Counted from the stretch's first letter, positions 1-14,287 are shown. The stretch: 64,000 nt of DNA from Stereum hirsutum FP-91666 SS1 (GCF_000264905.1 NW_006763144.1:558001-622000), one strand, 5' to 3'. Program-made: numbers and translations. The notes: a model not told the origin generated them from the sequence alone.

Positions 1-3000
1 CAGCGCACCACCGCGAATACCTCTGGAAACTTATTCAGTCACGGCCTGCCCGCGAACCCAATCGAGGACGACAGCGATGAGGATGCGCGCGTTTTTCGCA
101 CAACCAGTTCCGTTCCTGCCAATTCGAACAAGAGAAGGTCCCCGTCGCGCACAAAGAAGTCGCGTCAAGCCCCGAACGCGTCTAGACGCGTCCCTACCGC
201 TCGTCCAAGCACCCACACTCCTTCATCCAACGCCCTCCAGACCCCGATCAAACGTACATCTCCCATCGGATTAGGGTCCACTCAGCCTGCTCGACCTGTG
301 CTTTCCAACAAAAAGCAGCCAACGAGCCCGGACAGCCCGTTCAGTCCTCTCACGTTCTCCCCGACATCGCCCACAATCCGTCTCCCACCAGTTCATTCCC
401 AAACCCCGCGAGCTGTCAAACCATCCCTTCCTTCGACCAACAATACCACAGGTGTCAAGCGCAAGCCTACGTCTCTCGCCGTCGAGTCACCCTTTCCCAA
501 AGGCGGTCAGACGCTGACTCCCCTCAGTGTTACCAAAGCAGCAGGCGAAGGTTCATTTGATCGACTCGGTCCAATTTCCGCTCCAAGATTTCAGACACCG
601 GCTCGTCCATCCGGTGTCGATGAGGAGCTGTTCTTGAAAGGTGGTCAGGGGTCCATGGGCAGGCTGAAGATCGGTGGAGACGAGGGTGCTGTCAGTGATG
701 AGGAAGAGTTCACTCCCGGAGGATTCCAACTTCATGGCAGAGAGGATGCTGTTGACGTTTCACCTGGAGGACATGTCACTAAGAGGTTGGCACGGAACAG
801 GCCTGTAAGCCGAGAACTGAGAGCCCAGAATACTGTCCAGGTGCGTCCTTTCTTCTGTGTGTCTTTTACTTCCACCAGTTTCTTGAAGTGTTGTACGATG
901 TCTCTTCCTTGCTCAGAGTGACTACACTCTGGGTGCATGATCGGTTTTTGCCGTTAGACTCGTGGCTTTGGACCTTGCACGATGCAACAAGGGCTCCATA
1001 GGCACTATGAGCTATTTGACTCACGACCGAGTGATCATCGCAGCCGACATCGATCTAAAATCGCTGATCTTGCATTTTCGCATCGTTGTCATCCTAATAC
1101 CCCATCGTTTTGTGCTAAACCATTCTGAAACACGTTGTATGGACAGATGCCACCATCGACTCTGCCCGCCCCTACGTTTTCCCGCACCGTCCCATCCCCA
1201 TCCCCTGTTTTCTCAGCTGCCGTTTCTCCAACCATCACCTTCCCCTCCAACAACCGATCTCGAACAAGCACTCGTCACAGCAACCGCTCACGCACGTCAT
1301 CAAACTCGTCTGCCTCTTCTGTCAATTCAGCTGCCTCTCCTGCTCGACGTCGTCGCACGATGAACGCTTCCAACGTCTCTTCGGCTCGTACCCGTACCCA
1401 ATCCGTCAAGCAAGGAAACTTCCGGCGCACCGAGTCAAGCGGAAGCGCCACTGCCTTCTTCGGACCTTCCATTCCACCCCCACCAATTCCTATGGCGTCG
1501 ACCTTCTCACCTCCACCATTTAATCCCATCATGCCTACGGTTACCCCGAATCGTCGTTCTCTCGCTGACATTCCCTCATCTGCGGAGTCGTTCACGAGTG
1601 CTATCAACTTACACTCCCCGCATCTCGGCCCGCCCCCGAAACCTCTCTTTGGGAGGCCGCAGATGGCGAGCAGGCACAGTTATGCGGGGGCTGGCGTTCT
1701 TCAGAGGAACGATAGTTGGGCGTCGAGTCCGTGGGGCGCGGATGAAGACGCGTTCAGTGGTGGGCTTGGAGGTGGAGGGACTACAGTGGTACAGAGCTCT
1801 TCGCCCATGCCGAGGGGTACGTCGGATGATGATGAGGAGATGGGCGAGATCTCGGACGAGGATATGATCCTTGGTAACAAGAGCTTTGGGGTGCAGATGC
1901 AGGAAGTCGACGAAGAGGATATATTCTTTGGGGAGGCGAGTTACGAAGAGTGGGGTGTGGAGAGGAGGAAGAAGAAGGGTGTCCCGATCCGGTCTGGAGA
2001 CGACGACGGAGGGCTTGGAGGAGTTGGAGACGACAGTTTCAGCAGCTCGTTCGGCGTTGGGTCTTGGAGTGGGGCTCCGAGCTTCAGTCTCAAGGACGGC
2101 TTGCCGAAGCATGGTCATGGTCGTCACAACTCTGACTCATCTGAGGAGACCGGTTCTTTCCTGGCAGGGCTCAACCTTCCACCGCCGAAACTGGAGAAGA
2201 AGTACAGGCCTCGCGATTCCGGTGTCGGCCTCTCTGACTTTGATTCGGACTTGAGCACCGCGTCGTCTAATGGTGCCATTGCTCCGTTGCCACTTGGAGG
2301 ACTTCGAGGCAAGTTGAGGGATGACGGAAGGGGAGGGCGGGGTAGGCCCAGTTTTGGAAGGTCAGAGTCGATGGCGAACGCGTTTGCTTCGAACGCCGCT
2401 CCTAGCATGATCATGCCCAGGGCAAGTACCAGCGTCAGCACGATCGCGAGCTCGGACCAAGACAACGACTACAACGACCTCGTCACGCCCGGCTTCGAAC
2501 CGAGCTCTACGTCCGGGTGGCCCAACTTCCACGGCCCGGGACCTTTCCTTCCCAACTCCAACTCGACGACCTTCAGCTCGAACGCGTTCAACAACAATCA
2601 GGACCCGGGCGTCGTCAGTGCGTCCAACTCTGGGAACTCGCTCGAGGGCGCGATCGCGCATGGGGCGCTGCGGATGGATTCGGAGGTGGACGCGTTCATA
2701 CTACGCACGCTCCTTCTCGCTCAGTCTAACAAGTACGAACATCACCATAATGACGATCATCTCGCTGGTCTGGGTGATGTGAGTATGGGGGGCGGGGGCG
2801 GACCTGTTGCTGTGGGACCTGGACATGGAGGGAAGAAGCCGCCGGGGACGCCGCAGAAGAAGGTGAAGACGGCATTTAAGTTTGGGACGGGTGGGGAGAG
2901 GCCGTGGCAGAGTGCGGTGACGAACAAGGTGGTGAATTTTGAGGAGTTTGTGGGGGAGAAGGGTGCGATGGCTGGTACGGGTGCTGGTGCTGGGAGAGGA

Positions 3001-5778
3001 CTTGGAGGTCATTGCGGAGAGGCGGTGACGGGTGCGAAGCCGGGGAAGAAGAAGACGACGAAGATACCAAGGAAGAGTCTGCCTGCTGCGTTCCCCATGC
3101 TCGGCGGGAAAGGCAAGAAAGCGCAGGCTTTGCAGCTGAATACGAAGGTGGAGGATGATAGTGATGATGAAGGGTTGGTCGTGGTCGAAACGAGTCCGAG
3201 CGAGAAGTATGAGGGGTTGGGCTTGGGGAGGCCTACGGCTGTGGCTGGGAGGAGCTGGTTGTTGAGGCGAAGTAGCAGCGGTGCACTTTCGACGTTCAGT
3301 AATGGCAGTGGGAGTGGGGAGGGTAGTTCGCCGGGGACACCTACGATGGATAAGAGCGGAGGTGCGTTTGCTGTCTCAGTCGGATCACTCTCTCGCATTG
3401 TTCTGTATTTACTGACAGCTGTCATTTGTGGTCTACATAGCTTTCAAGCTTCCCCCTCCTCGAGGTCCCTCTAACCTCTCGCCCTCGAAACCGACATTCA
3501 CTAGTCGGTTCTCGCCGCTTTCGAACAGGACCACCTCTACCTCATCCTCTTCGACCGCCACGTCTACTGTTCAAAACTCTCCAACCTTGCACAGCAAACA
3601 TGTGAATGGCTCGAAACATGTGCCCTTGCAGAAGGAACAGAGCGTTGCCCAAACAAAGGCTTCGGGTGGCTCGCCGTTCAAGGTCCCGAAGTTGCCACAG
3701 CACCCTCACCTGCGGCCTAAACAGTCGCTCGGCTTTCTCTCGTTTGGAAAACGCTCCATGTTGGGTGAAGACGATGATGAGGAAGAGGAAGGGATGGGGC
3801 GGTTCGAGAGGGAGTTCGACGAGATTGGGGAGATCGGGAGTGGAGAATTCGGGAAGGTGATGAAGGTGAAGAGGAAGAGGTCAATGAGTCCCAGTGTGTG
3901 GCGTGTGGCGTCCGAGGAAGAAGCTGGCGAGGAAGTTTGGGCCGTGAAGAAGTCGAAGAGATTTGAGGGTGCCAGGCATCGGTGAGTGTCTTCCGGTCCA
4001 TTCCAGTCGTCGAACGTTGTGTTGTCTGTTTCCCCGAAGTGAAGTGCCGCGCCGCTCGCACTTTTGGGATCAGATCGTTATTCTTGTGGGCGTTTGTTGG
4101 TCCAAAACATACATCGCGTGGTCGCGAAAGCACTGCTTTGAACTTTCCGTCTCCCTTCTCTTCTTTTCATACTCTGTGCTTCTTTCTCTTACGACGCACA
4201 ACGTACTGATCGCCGTCTCTGAACACTTTGTTTCTATATCGGTCCATCCGTCTTCTATCCTGGCCATCTTGCGATAACAATCGATCCCCTTTCTTCATCC
4301 TTGGGAACCGCTCATCCGTATTCACTCTCACACTCTCCTCGACTACCGTCGTGCCACACCAGTCTCCGTCTCCGCGAAGAAGTCGACGTCCTGAACCACC
4401 TTTCCAAAGCAGCCGCGGACTCCTCGCACGGCGCAACTTCCCGTCATCCCAATGTTCTGGCTTATGTCGATAGCTGGGAACAGGACGAAACCCTGTACAT
4501 ACGGACTGAGCTCTGTGAACTTGGCAACTTTGCGCATTTCCTATGGGAGTACGGGAGGGCTTTCCCGAAGCTCGATGAGGCGCGCGTCTGGAAGATCCTG
4601 GCGGATCTCAGTAACGTACGTTCTCGTTCTCCTTGCTCTGGTGTTTATCTCCTCGTCTCTAACCTTATTTTCTGTTTCTGTATTGTCCATGTTCTCTCAT
4701 CACCAGGGTCTTCACTTCATCCACGACGCGGGAGTAATCCACCTTGATTTGAAACCTGCGAATATTTTCGTCACTGGAGAAGGACGGTTCAAGATTGGAG
4801 ACTTCGGAATGGCCTCTCTGTGGCCGCGTCCAAACCTAGTAGCTGCTGCGGCAGCATCTCCTGCCTCTGACGGCCTTCTCCAGCTCCTGCGGGCGGAAGG
4901 TTTCGAACGGGAGGGCGACAAGGTGTACCTCGCCCCGGAGGTCCTTCAAGGATGTTATGGCAAGGCTGCTGATATCTTCAGGTTCGTTGTCCCGGTCTCT
5001 TCTCGCTGGTTTGCGGATTCTCATACTAAACGGGTTGTGCGATTGAATAGCCTAGGGATGACCATGTTAGAGACAGCTTCGAATATCGTTGTTCCTGGAG
5101 AGTGCGTGACATCCATTGAAACTGTTCGAAAGCACTTGACTGACTGTGTTCCCCACTTACCTTTTTTCACTTTCGGAATTGCATATTCATCATTCATTCA
5201 TTCTCCCGGTCCTGTTTGGCCTTTCCGACTCACTCGCAACCCTCGTCACTCCGCGTCCTTGAACGTATTGTCCTCTCACGACCTGCCACGCCACCATCAC
5301 CTCTATGCGACATGAACCAACGACCGTCGTTCTATTCTCAACGATGACCACCGTGGGTGCTCTTTGGTTTTTTGCGGTCTCTTCCTCTCTTCTCTTCGTT
5401 GTCTATGATATGATTTTGGTGCTCTTCAGAGGAGAACCATGGCATCGGCTCCGTCGAGAGGACTTCTCACAGGTCGACCAAGGTGACTCTGTAGAGCTCT
5501 TCGATCTCATATGGAGCATGATGAGAACGGACCCCTCGATGCGAGTCGACATCAATGCCGTATGGGCACACCCGATCGTGTCGAGGACGAGGGAAGCCAT
5601 GGAGTGCATCCGTGAGCGAGCATTGGCTGGAGCTGCCGATGGGAGCGTCGCGGGCCCTGGTGCGATGTTCTGTGCTAGTCCGTTGGCGACGGTCCCGGAG
5701 GGCTTCTTGGAGGAGATTCTGGGGAGAACCGCGGGTAGCTCTGATGATGATGAGACGGATGCGATGGACTTGAGTTGA
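1..5778 (+). CDS. wee1: Wee1/Swe1-type mitotic inhibitor kinase, 5' end missing
   Basis: Wee1 kinases phosphorylate the conserved tyrosine of Cdk1 and so delay entry into mitosis. Exons: <1-840, 1147-3361, 3441-3981, 4363-4615, 4707-4981, 5051-5101, 5430-5778; 1507 codons lie in the window and the frame is open at base 1, so the start is further left. The first ~1,050 residues are Ser/Pro-rich and low complexity, a likely regulatory region. The kinase domain is C-terminal: glycine loop GEIGSGEFG, lysine in WAVKKSKR, catalytic loop HLDLKPANI, GDFGMA in place of a plain DFG, EGDKVYLAPEVL, and DIFSLGMTMLETA. HLDLKPAN plus GDFGMA is the Wee1/Swe1 signature and separates it from ordinary Ser/Thr kinases. 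Introns at 841, 3982 and 5102 (306, 381 and 328 bp) are long for this genome; the first could hide a small exon. Family assignment is firm; the 841-1146 junction is less so. Confidence 0.93.
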
Positions 5779-7300
5779 AGCAGATGATGCGGGAATCGTA
5801 GGGTTCGGGCAGTACTCGACCGGTTCGAGGTTACTTGTCCTTGCCTGCTTGCTCGTACTCTTCTGCATCTTCATCGTTCATCTCGGTTTTCATCGATTTC
5901 CACCGACCCGGCATCGCAACCACGCCTGTTCCCATCTGTAAACCATCTTGTCGATTCCCCATAGCGCGTCACTCGCATCTCAAGGATCTTCGCCAACTCC
6001 CTCATCTGTGCTCAAGTGTTCCTACGATAGTGTGTCTCGGACGATCCTCGATCATCCTTCTTGGTCCCTTATTTCCGTCTTTGTATGGTATCTCGAGCGT
6101 CGTCTCATCTGTTGCATTTGCTATCGCCTCACCGGTTCGGACTTTGCTGTCTCCATATCTGCTCGTCCTATATCTCATCATCACCTGTTATATTTACTGT
6201 CCAAAAGTGTGTCTCTACTGTCTCCTTTTTTGTGGATGTCATCCCTAGTTTCTTTCACGGCCTGATATCTATTTATACATACCCCCTTCTCTTCCCCTTT
6301 CCTTGTCTCGGTTTTTTATGTAGTGATTCCAAGGATGTTTTACCTTCTTTCATCCGTGATCCCTCACCCCTTGCCACTGCTTTTTTTCACCCATTCTTTC
6401 AACCACCCTAATTATTCGCTGATCCTCAACCTTCCATACAATCCGTTATTCTATCTACTCTACTTTAAAGCTTCCTGTAGACCTTTGCCTTGCCGTTCAT
6501 AATTTTTTTCTATTGCGCTACCTGCTTCTTCATCCTACCTCCGTCTACCCCCCACTAACTCTACCCGTCTATGTTCCTTTTCTTGGTTATGGAGCCTCGA
6601 ACTGGTGTCGCACGGCTTGCACTTTCTACCTTCCCGTCTTCTCTGTGCACACCCATCCTTCGATCTTCTCGGCATTGCACTGTACGTATCTAGACTTCTT
6701 GCTTATGATTTGTTTCCTCTTGGTTTCACTCTTGCTATGTCTATCTTCCTTCATATTGCTCGTGACTTTCATATACCGCCTTATATCTTCTTAACCATGA
6801 GCAACTTCACCCCAGAATACGTTAGGTTTTCAGTATGGTTCACCCATTCTCTTGTTTTGTCTTCTCTTCACTTCCTTCTCTTGATTGACGACTCCGCTTC
6901 ATGATTTTCTACCTTTCTCTTAACGTCCGAACGTCCTTGGTTCTCGTTTTACGATCTTGGTTCACGACTGGTCACGGTCTTTACGATCTTACAATCACAT
7001 CCCAAACCCATCACATCATCATCAATCCATCCTCACGACTATAACACCATAAACTACTTTCTCAGGCTAGCCCGTCTCGTCTCGCACGTATACTCGTCGA
7101 ATGTTTACAGTCCTCGTACCGTCTCGTTTCGTCGTTGCCTGTGCTATCTATCCCCCATTGTTTTTGTTTTGTCGTATAGTCCTAATCCTGTCGGAACCCG
7201 TCCAGTCGTTCGTACGCTCATACTCATCTTATGCAATCTTACACATGTTGTTTTGTATTGTCTAGACCGAGCGAGCGCTAGCCACGAGGTAAATACTTTC
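5779..7300. other. Pyrimidine-rich tract downstream of the kinase gene
   Basis: About 1.5 kb whose plus strand is dominated by T and C, with few purine runs. Only short unsupported reading frames occur. It probably holds the 3' UTR of the kinase gene and intergenic DNA. I see no RNA gene or repeat here. Confidence 0.5.
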
Positions 7301-10300
7301 AACTCGCCTTCCGAAAATTAGGACGTGCTATGCGTGATTTCCCGCTATCCCTCTCGCTAGTTTGTTTCAGAAACGGTGAACTCCGCGCGAGTTGGTGATT
7401 GGTCGCAGATCCCGCCCGTCCTCACCATGTAATGCTCGCCGACCACCGCCGGCATGTCCTCTTCGCTGCGACTTCAAGCTCGAAGGCCTTCAGAGGGTCT
7501 GGTCCATCTCGAGGCAATCTGGAGGCGTTCAGGGGCTCTGCATATCCGGCGGCCGTGCATTTGAATGGGATGTTATCACAGGTACAGCTTCTGACCTCCC
7601 TCCGAGCTTGTCAAGGTTTTTAGCCCGGGACTAAGCTCGGAGGGGAAGACCAGGACCAGCGGGAGAGAGTCGGAAGAAAGGAAGTGATCAGCATCCGCGA
7701 GCGTGATCGACCTTTTTACCGTCATTCTTTCTTCGCGAACCTTGGCCGTAAAACGGGTTAGCGTATTGGCATGGAAGCAAAATAGGACACAATGGGGAGT
7801 GCGTAGGTTGGATCTCTGTGTGCGGAGAGCTTTCGCTTCGTCTTTGTCTTCGTCGTCGTTCGGGGGGCGACATGGATAAATCGCTCGATGTCAAGGTCGG
7901 CTCCGATAGACGTTTTCGATAACTTAGCAAGGGTGCTATTCACTGGTCACCCTAGCATCATATTAATGTGTCACGGAAATGCACGAAAGGTCAGACGCTC
8001 TACTCACAGCGAAAGCCATCAGATACACAAGCCCATTGGGACTCTACAGCATAAGTGCACGGGAAGGTGCACGTTCTTAGGCGATGTATTATCATGTCCA
8101 TACCGTGACCTAAAACTCAGCTCAAGCTCAGCGAACGTCGCCGCTCACCAAGGGGCGGAAAAAAACAAGCGGAGATGCGTTTTTCTCGGATTCCGGAAGG
8201 AGACGGTTACAGTGCCTCGCTAGCCCATATGGATTTAAGTTATCCTCTTCACTTTGACGCAAGCGGACATCAGATGCTGTGTTTTACAGGAACAAACTTA
8301 TTTGACAGGATCTCGGGGCGGAAGTAGTGCGAGGATACTAGTATGTATGATATGATAGTCGACGACGACCTCTTAGCCGAGTGTGCACTGTACGGGAATT
8401 TCGCGTCGGGGTGATAGATGGGCTGTTTCCGGAGGGAGGTGCCAATCCAGGCTGGAATCTACGGTCAAATAATAACGTTGAGTGTGGCGCATGGGGCAGG
8501 ATACGATGAAGACGCATGGTCCGGGTCGAAGGCGAGTAAAAATCCGATCATTTTAGCTCGGGCGTTGAGGTGGAGACTGATGCAATGGCGCTAACATGAA
8601 ATCAGTGGGGATGAAATGGCGTCGAAACTCAGGAGGTGAGTTGAAGGAGAATGAGTTATCTCGCTTGAAAAGGCGATGGAGATGCCACATTCGACGACGC
8701 GGTGACCATTGGTATCTCTAGGCGTCCGATTTTCACACTAGCATTGTGCAGGTAAAATACGTACAATAAACATTGACCGCTGACCGAATAGTGGCGTAAA
8801 TAAGTATGAGAACAACGGCTGGTCATTCCGAGTCGACGAATGCCCCTATACTAAAGGGATCAGCAAAAAGCAAAGACTAGGTCTTGGTTCAAGAGGTACG
8901 GATTCGGAATTGGTAAATATTAAGACTCGCCTGTCGCCCTCGAACCAACCTCGACGCGGCGCCCCAACGGTTCGCTCCTTACAGCAGCATCTTGCACTCC
9001 GGTCTTGGTCGGAGTACGAGCACGTTGAATCACCGCACACCACTATGTATGCCGCACGGCGGGATTTTTGATTCTCGTCGAGAAGGATACCCGCTCTGAT
9101 GATAAATTATCGTGATGAAGAAAGGCCAGGTGAGCTCTCGGGACGGAGAGTTATGTCCCGAGGAGTTTGCCGAGTTGCCCGTGTGTTACGGGAATATGAT
9201 CCTATCGATTTGGGATGATTCAAAGCGGCAAGCGTCAATAACTTGAAGTTCGCGACACCTTCTTTGTGCAAGCAAGCACGGGGAAGTCGCGAAGTCGCAC
9301 AGTGGCATATCTTGTCCTTCAATTCCAATTGCCCGCCGTCTGGACCCGGAATCCATCACATCGCGCGGACTCCGCGATGTGGCATTTGTGTCAATGTTGA
9401 CAGGTAGGAGGTGGCGTCAGTGCGCCGGACGGTTAGCATGACATACGTACTCTACCGCTCATGATCACTGGCGTGAGCTGAATGTCGGCAGATAGAAGAG
9501 TGAAGACTACTTAGTGTCAGTTCTTTCGGGTGTGTTTTCTGATACTGTAACAAGAGCAAGCGTACTCACACGAGCTCATGAGAACTGTTCTTGTCCGTGA
9601 CACCGTGGATGTGTCTGAGTATGTCTTTCTGCCGTTTGTTCTGTTTTTCTCTGGAAGAAGCAAAGCCAGGTGCCGACGTGAATGTCGAGGTTGACAGGAT
9701 TCGAACGTATCGGCATGATGGGATGGATAGTTCGGAATGATGCTCGTACTGAACACCACATAACGTACCTGGTAATTGAATGACCCCCATCAACACCACT
9801 GGGGATCGAGAATAGCCGCCCGCATCTTACACAAAGACTTTGGACAGGGGGATATGTATGTAAGTTGTAGCTCGTCAGTGGCGTTTCTGTAGGGTAAACT
9901 TACTCCGAGTCGGACGTAGGCCCAGTGGATTCAGAGACTAGAGTCTCGCCAAGTTGAAACTTGACACGACGCTCGCACGATCGGTAACTTACTACCTGGG
10001 TACAGGCGTAAAAGCATACTTGAAGGGGATCGACAGACATAAAACGATGTCGACTTGGATATCGATCCGAAGCAGGACCGAAGGCTGCTAGCTGGGTGTG
10101 AGTACTCCATGAGAATGTGATGAAGAACTTGACGATGTGCCCCCTAATTACTTTGATGGCATACGTTGACAGCTTTCGACTGGACGTACGTGAAGATGCG
10201 GATCACAGAGTGAGCAGCGAGCGCTGGAACTCGCCGAAAGGTTTCGAACCCTCTTCAAGGCAGACCGTGAAGTCGAAATTGCAAAGTAACGATTCATTAA

Positions 10301-11100
10301 TCATGTTCTTGACGTCGCTACCGTTCGTTCGAAGTTCGCGTGTACTGTGAGAGTGAAGGCTCCGAAATAAGCAAGATTCGGAGGTTGAGATGAAGAAAGC
10401 ATGGCCTGACAACGACAGCTCAGGTCAAAGCGCAGCGGATAGACATCAACTGGCCGGAAATATCGCGAATCTGAACATGAGCAATCCATCAAGTATATGG
10501 CATCGATAGGATCAATAGCTATACCTTGGAAACCTCGGAGGATCCTAACATTCAGATGTGAATGGCGATGCGTTGCTAGTAGTACGATGGACTGAGCGAC
10601 CGGAATTATGACCTCGGCGGTGCTGGCAGTCACGGTTGCTGTTATGGTAAGTAGTCGTATATTAATATTTGTGTCGAGCTGATGATTCGAGTAGTTGCAG
10701 TGCATGACCCTTCCTCGAAGTCCGTCTAGGAGGAATCAGAGGCGCTGCAAATACGTATACGTCAGTTCATGCGCATATACGAGGATTCGTATTCGGAAAA
10801 CAAAGGACTTGGGTAGTAGATACGCACCCGTTAGATGACCATTAATCAGGCCGCGACACATTATTATTTTTTTGACGAGTACAGTTGTGGTCGTACTCGT
10901 ATGCATACGTCGGTAACACCAGGGATGGCAGACCTAGTTCGCAATCACCGTCCGCATACACATACGCATACGCAGAGACACAGCATCGACAATAAAAGGA
11001 ACATGTAGCGTGTGGCGCGCGTGCAAGATCTCCAGTACTAGCGTTCTGACTTCCATGCATCAACGCTTTCTAAGAAAAAAAGCAAAGGGTCCGAATCCAA
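7301..11100. other. Gene-poor stretch, no supported gene
   Basis: No frame longer than about 130 codons and none with a recognisable domain. Between about 9.5 and 10.0 kb the minus strand carries several splice-donor-like strings (for example CAG|GTACGT near 9771, GAGTAAGT near 9900, GTAAGT near 9988), which could belong to a spliced non-coding or small-protein transcript. I could not chain exons into an open frame. Confidence 0.4.
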
Positions 11101-12354
11101 ATCTGAAACAGAACGGAAATCATGGAAATCGAAGAACGTATCCAGCAGATACTAGATAGACGGTCCTTCGCCTCCTCAAGCTTCAAGAATAGCGAGAACA
11201 TCTGGTCACGATGGTCCTCGTACGCGTCCCGGTGTCAGTACAAGCGATGCCGGCGGAACTTACTTTTCGGGTGCGATCCTTGACGTTTCTTCCCTGCAAG
11301 TTGCAGGCTACTTGTGATAACATTATAATGAACATCAAACGAAGCACTGGGAGTTAAAACTTGGATAAGAACTTAGCCACCCGCAGCCCAAATACCCCGG
11401 TGTTCCGATGAGGAAGGCCTCCGGTATGTACATCGAGGTGTGCGTGTGTAGTACCCTAGCCTGAGTAGCGGTGGCAGTAGTAGCAGCAGAGTACTAGCAC
11501 TCCAACGAACGCTCTGCTTGGGATCCGGACGATGGTTACTTAGAGTTTCTATTACCGTTACCGTTACCTCTCACTGTCCAATCCAATCCTAATCCCTTCC
11601 TCTTTCACTTTCACCGCATGCCAATGCACATGGCTGGGAAACTGGGAAACTGGGAAACGAGATAGAGTGCAGTTGGGAGTGGAGTGGAATGGTGGCAAAT
11701 GGAATGGAACGAGCGCAGATCTCGTTCGATGCCGAATCCCGATGCCGAGAAGTTCACCAGTTGACGAGCCTGGGAGTCTTGTTTCCCCGTAGTCACGGTA
11801 GACTCTGAATCGTGCGCAGATCCACATGCGTGCATGCATGCATGGTCGTGTGGTCGTGAACTTTATGTGCGACGAAAGCTCGCGCTCAAGAGCCGAAGAC
11901 TGAATTTCAAACCTTCGAATCTTCGCTCTTCAAGTTGCCTACGAACGAACGAACGAAAAAAGAAGAATCGGAGTGAGCTGAGCATCGATATTCATCCATC
12001 GCGAAATACATACGAGACGACGGGGACGCGCGACCAGTTGGCGTGATAGAACCATATGCATGCAGAACGCTGACGAGAGAAGGATGAGATCTGAGAATAC
12101 TGTATGCATGGTTCGGACGACCAAATCACCACAGGGTGTCCGGCGAAAGGGCATCTCGGGCGACTCGCTGGTTCGGAGGGCTCGGAGGATGAGGATGCGC
12201 AGGCGGAGGGGGGAGTACACCGACCTTCGTTGGATACTTACAGTTTACTTGCGATGTGGTTCGTTGCCGCCGGTGGGTATGTACGTGAGTGAGTGAGTTC
12301 GTGTGGGTTGTGGATTTGTGGGTTCTTGAGATCTGTGGAGAGACGCATGCAGGT

Positions 12355-12378
12355 CGGAATCGGAATCGGAATCGGAAT
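12355..12378. repeat. (CGGAAT)4 microsatellite
   Basis: Four perfect tandem copies of CGGAAT followed by a diverged copy. Non-coding position. Confidence 0.9.
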
Positions 12379-12680
12379 CGGAAAAGGGAAAGAGAAAGGT
12401 CGCTCGGGATCGAAGGGAACCTCGAAGGCTCGTCCTAACAGCAGCCACATGAAAGCGAGATGTGATGCTTCAGCGTGCTTCAGCGCCAATGAGGCTTCCA
12501 AGATTCGAGTTCAATTGTCAGGATCAGTCAGTCAGTCAGCCGTGGCGGTGGTACTCACTCGATCAATGAATGGATGGATGAATGAGTTTGTCGGTTCAAA
12601 GAGAGAGATGACCATGGGCATAGCGTATATAGAGCACTTTTTAGTTCTGCAGGTCGAGAGTGTCATCATGCCCGTGGACA

Positions 12681-12705
12681 CGACACGACACGACACGACA
12701 CGACA
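12681..12705. repeat. (CGACA)5 microsatellite
   Basis: Five perfect tandem copies of CGACA, preceded by a partial copy. Confidence 0.9.
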
Positions 12706-13301
12706 AACGGTGGCTCGTGGGTAGAGTCAGAGACGGCACTTGCCAGTAGTATGTATTCTGGCGGTAAGTAACATTCATACAGTATTTCCTTCAACTTCCG
12801 CCGAACATACGAGGAGTCGTTGAAACTTGAGGTCTTGAGAGACGATGAAGCTCATGCCTGGTCAAGGTTGACCTCAGCCTGAGACTGAGAGTCCTTGTTC
12901 ATCGGAAGCGTTTGAAGGGGTGCTTTCAAGTTGTTATGTGTTTGGTTTTGGTGTTGGTCCTGGTTTGCTCCAGAGCGTTTCGTGTGGTTTAGGTTTCGTG
13001 TCCTGTCATGTCATGTAAGGAGAAACACCAGCAACTTGAAGAGACTCGTGTGTTAGGATGCGATGCACGATAATAAAGTGTGATCGTGATGGGCACGGCG
13101 GGATTGTGGCGTAGACGTGGACGTGGGCGGGGCACGGGCGTAAATCCTGAATAGACAGACACTGAACAGACGACGGATGAGCTTGAGCCGAAGAGAGAGT
13201 GGACAGAGTGGATGTGGACCCGAATATGGATTCGAGTATGAAGAGGAAGAGGAACGACTCGTAGACGAGTCGACACCTGACGCCTGATATCTGACATCGA
13301 T

Positions 13302-13540
13302 GATGTGCAACCGAATACAACATCAATGCGTTCGCGCTCGAGCCAGTATGACCGACAGAATCAAACAAGCGGACAAACAAAAGCAAAAGCAAAACGAATG
13401 AGACCGAGAACGAGTGGATATGAAGATCGGAGAAACGACCCGTAGACGCGCAGTGTTGATGTGCAACCGAGTATGTATACTACATCAACGAGCCAGAATG
13501 AGCGACAGAATCAAGCGAACAGACACCAGACACAAACAAA
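13302..13540. repeat. Imperfect direct duplication, two ~85-bp copies
   Basis: The block from 13302 to about 13385 (starting GATGTGCAACCGA) is repeated at 13458 to about 13540. The copies share this start, a central ACATCAA, a GAGCCAG(T/A)ATGA(C/G)CGACAGAATCAA-like core and an AACAAA-rich end. Small indels separate them. Non-coding. Confidence 0.65.
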
Positions 13541-14287
13541 GCATGAGCGTGTGAGACTCGAGGCCAGGCCAGAAACAGAAACGGAATCGAGGAGATGTAG
13601 ACAGAGACAGAGACGATCCTGCCAGCGATGACAGGACGGGACGCGATGGGATGGGATGGGATCAACGAGCAGCCTGAGATCTGAAAATTTGACAGCATTA
13701 GGTTGGGTGGGAAGTCGCGCGAGTGAAGTGAGACTGGGGCTGGGGAAGGAGAGTGGTCAGCGGAGGGATGAGTGAGAGGAGAAGGAGGAGAAGGGAGAGA
13801 AGCGGGATGGGCGGGCCGCCGGTGGAGTTGGGGTCTGGACGCGAAGGAAGGTTCAGATTGGTCCTTGGAGGAGCGTTGTTCTGTAAGGTAAGAGGTGTCG
13901 AAGTGGGATCAAGAGACGGATGGAGATAAGTGATTGGCAAAGAGCAGAGGACAGTCGCGGGGCGCAAAGACGTGTTGAGTAGGACGGGATGATGGGATGA
14001 TCAAACAGGGGAGGCTTGGCGGAGGGCAGTAGCGTTGCGGGGAAAGGAAGCAAAATACGATTGGAGCGGACTGTAGTTGGGTGTGTTGTGGAGGAGTTGT
14101 GGGCTCGGGTAGATATTAATGTTATGTTATGTGTGTTGTTGTGATGGCCGGGATTATGTACAGATTCAATCTATCGAGGGAGAGAGGAAGCGAGATCTGG
14201 ATTGGGATGGGAGCTGGGCCGGGAGCTGGGCGTGGGGGTGCCTTGGACGGGTTATCATTCTCTGGTCTCTCGCTGAACTTGCTCTCG

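Noticed and set aside
841..1146. Extra exon inside the first kinase intron
   Set aside because: An acceptor-like CAG at 914-916 exists, but the following frame needs a 25-bp intron to continue, which is too short.
5948..6904. Several 90-130-codon plus-strand frames
   Set aside because: Products are Leu/Ser/Phe-rich translations of C/T-rich DNA with no structure.
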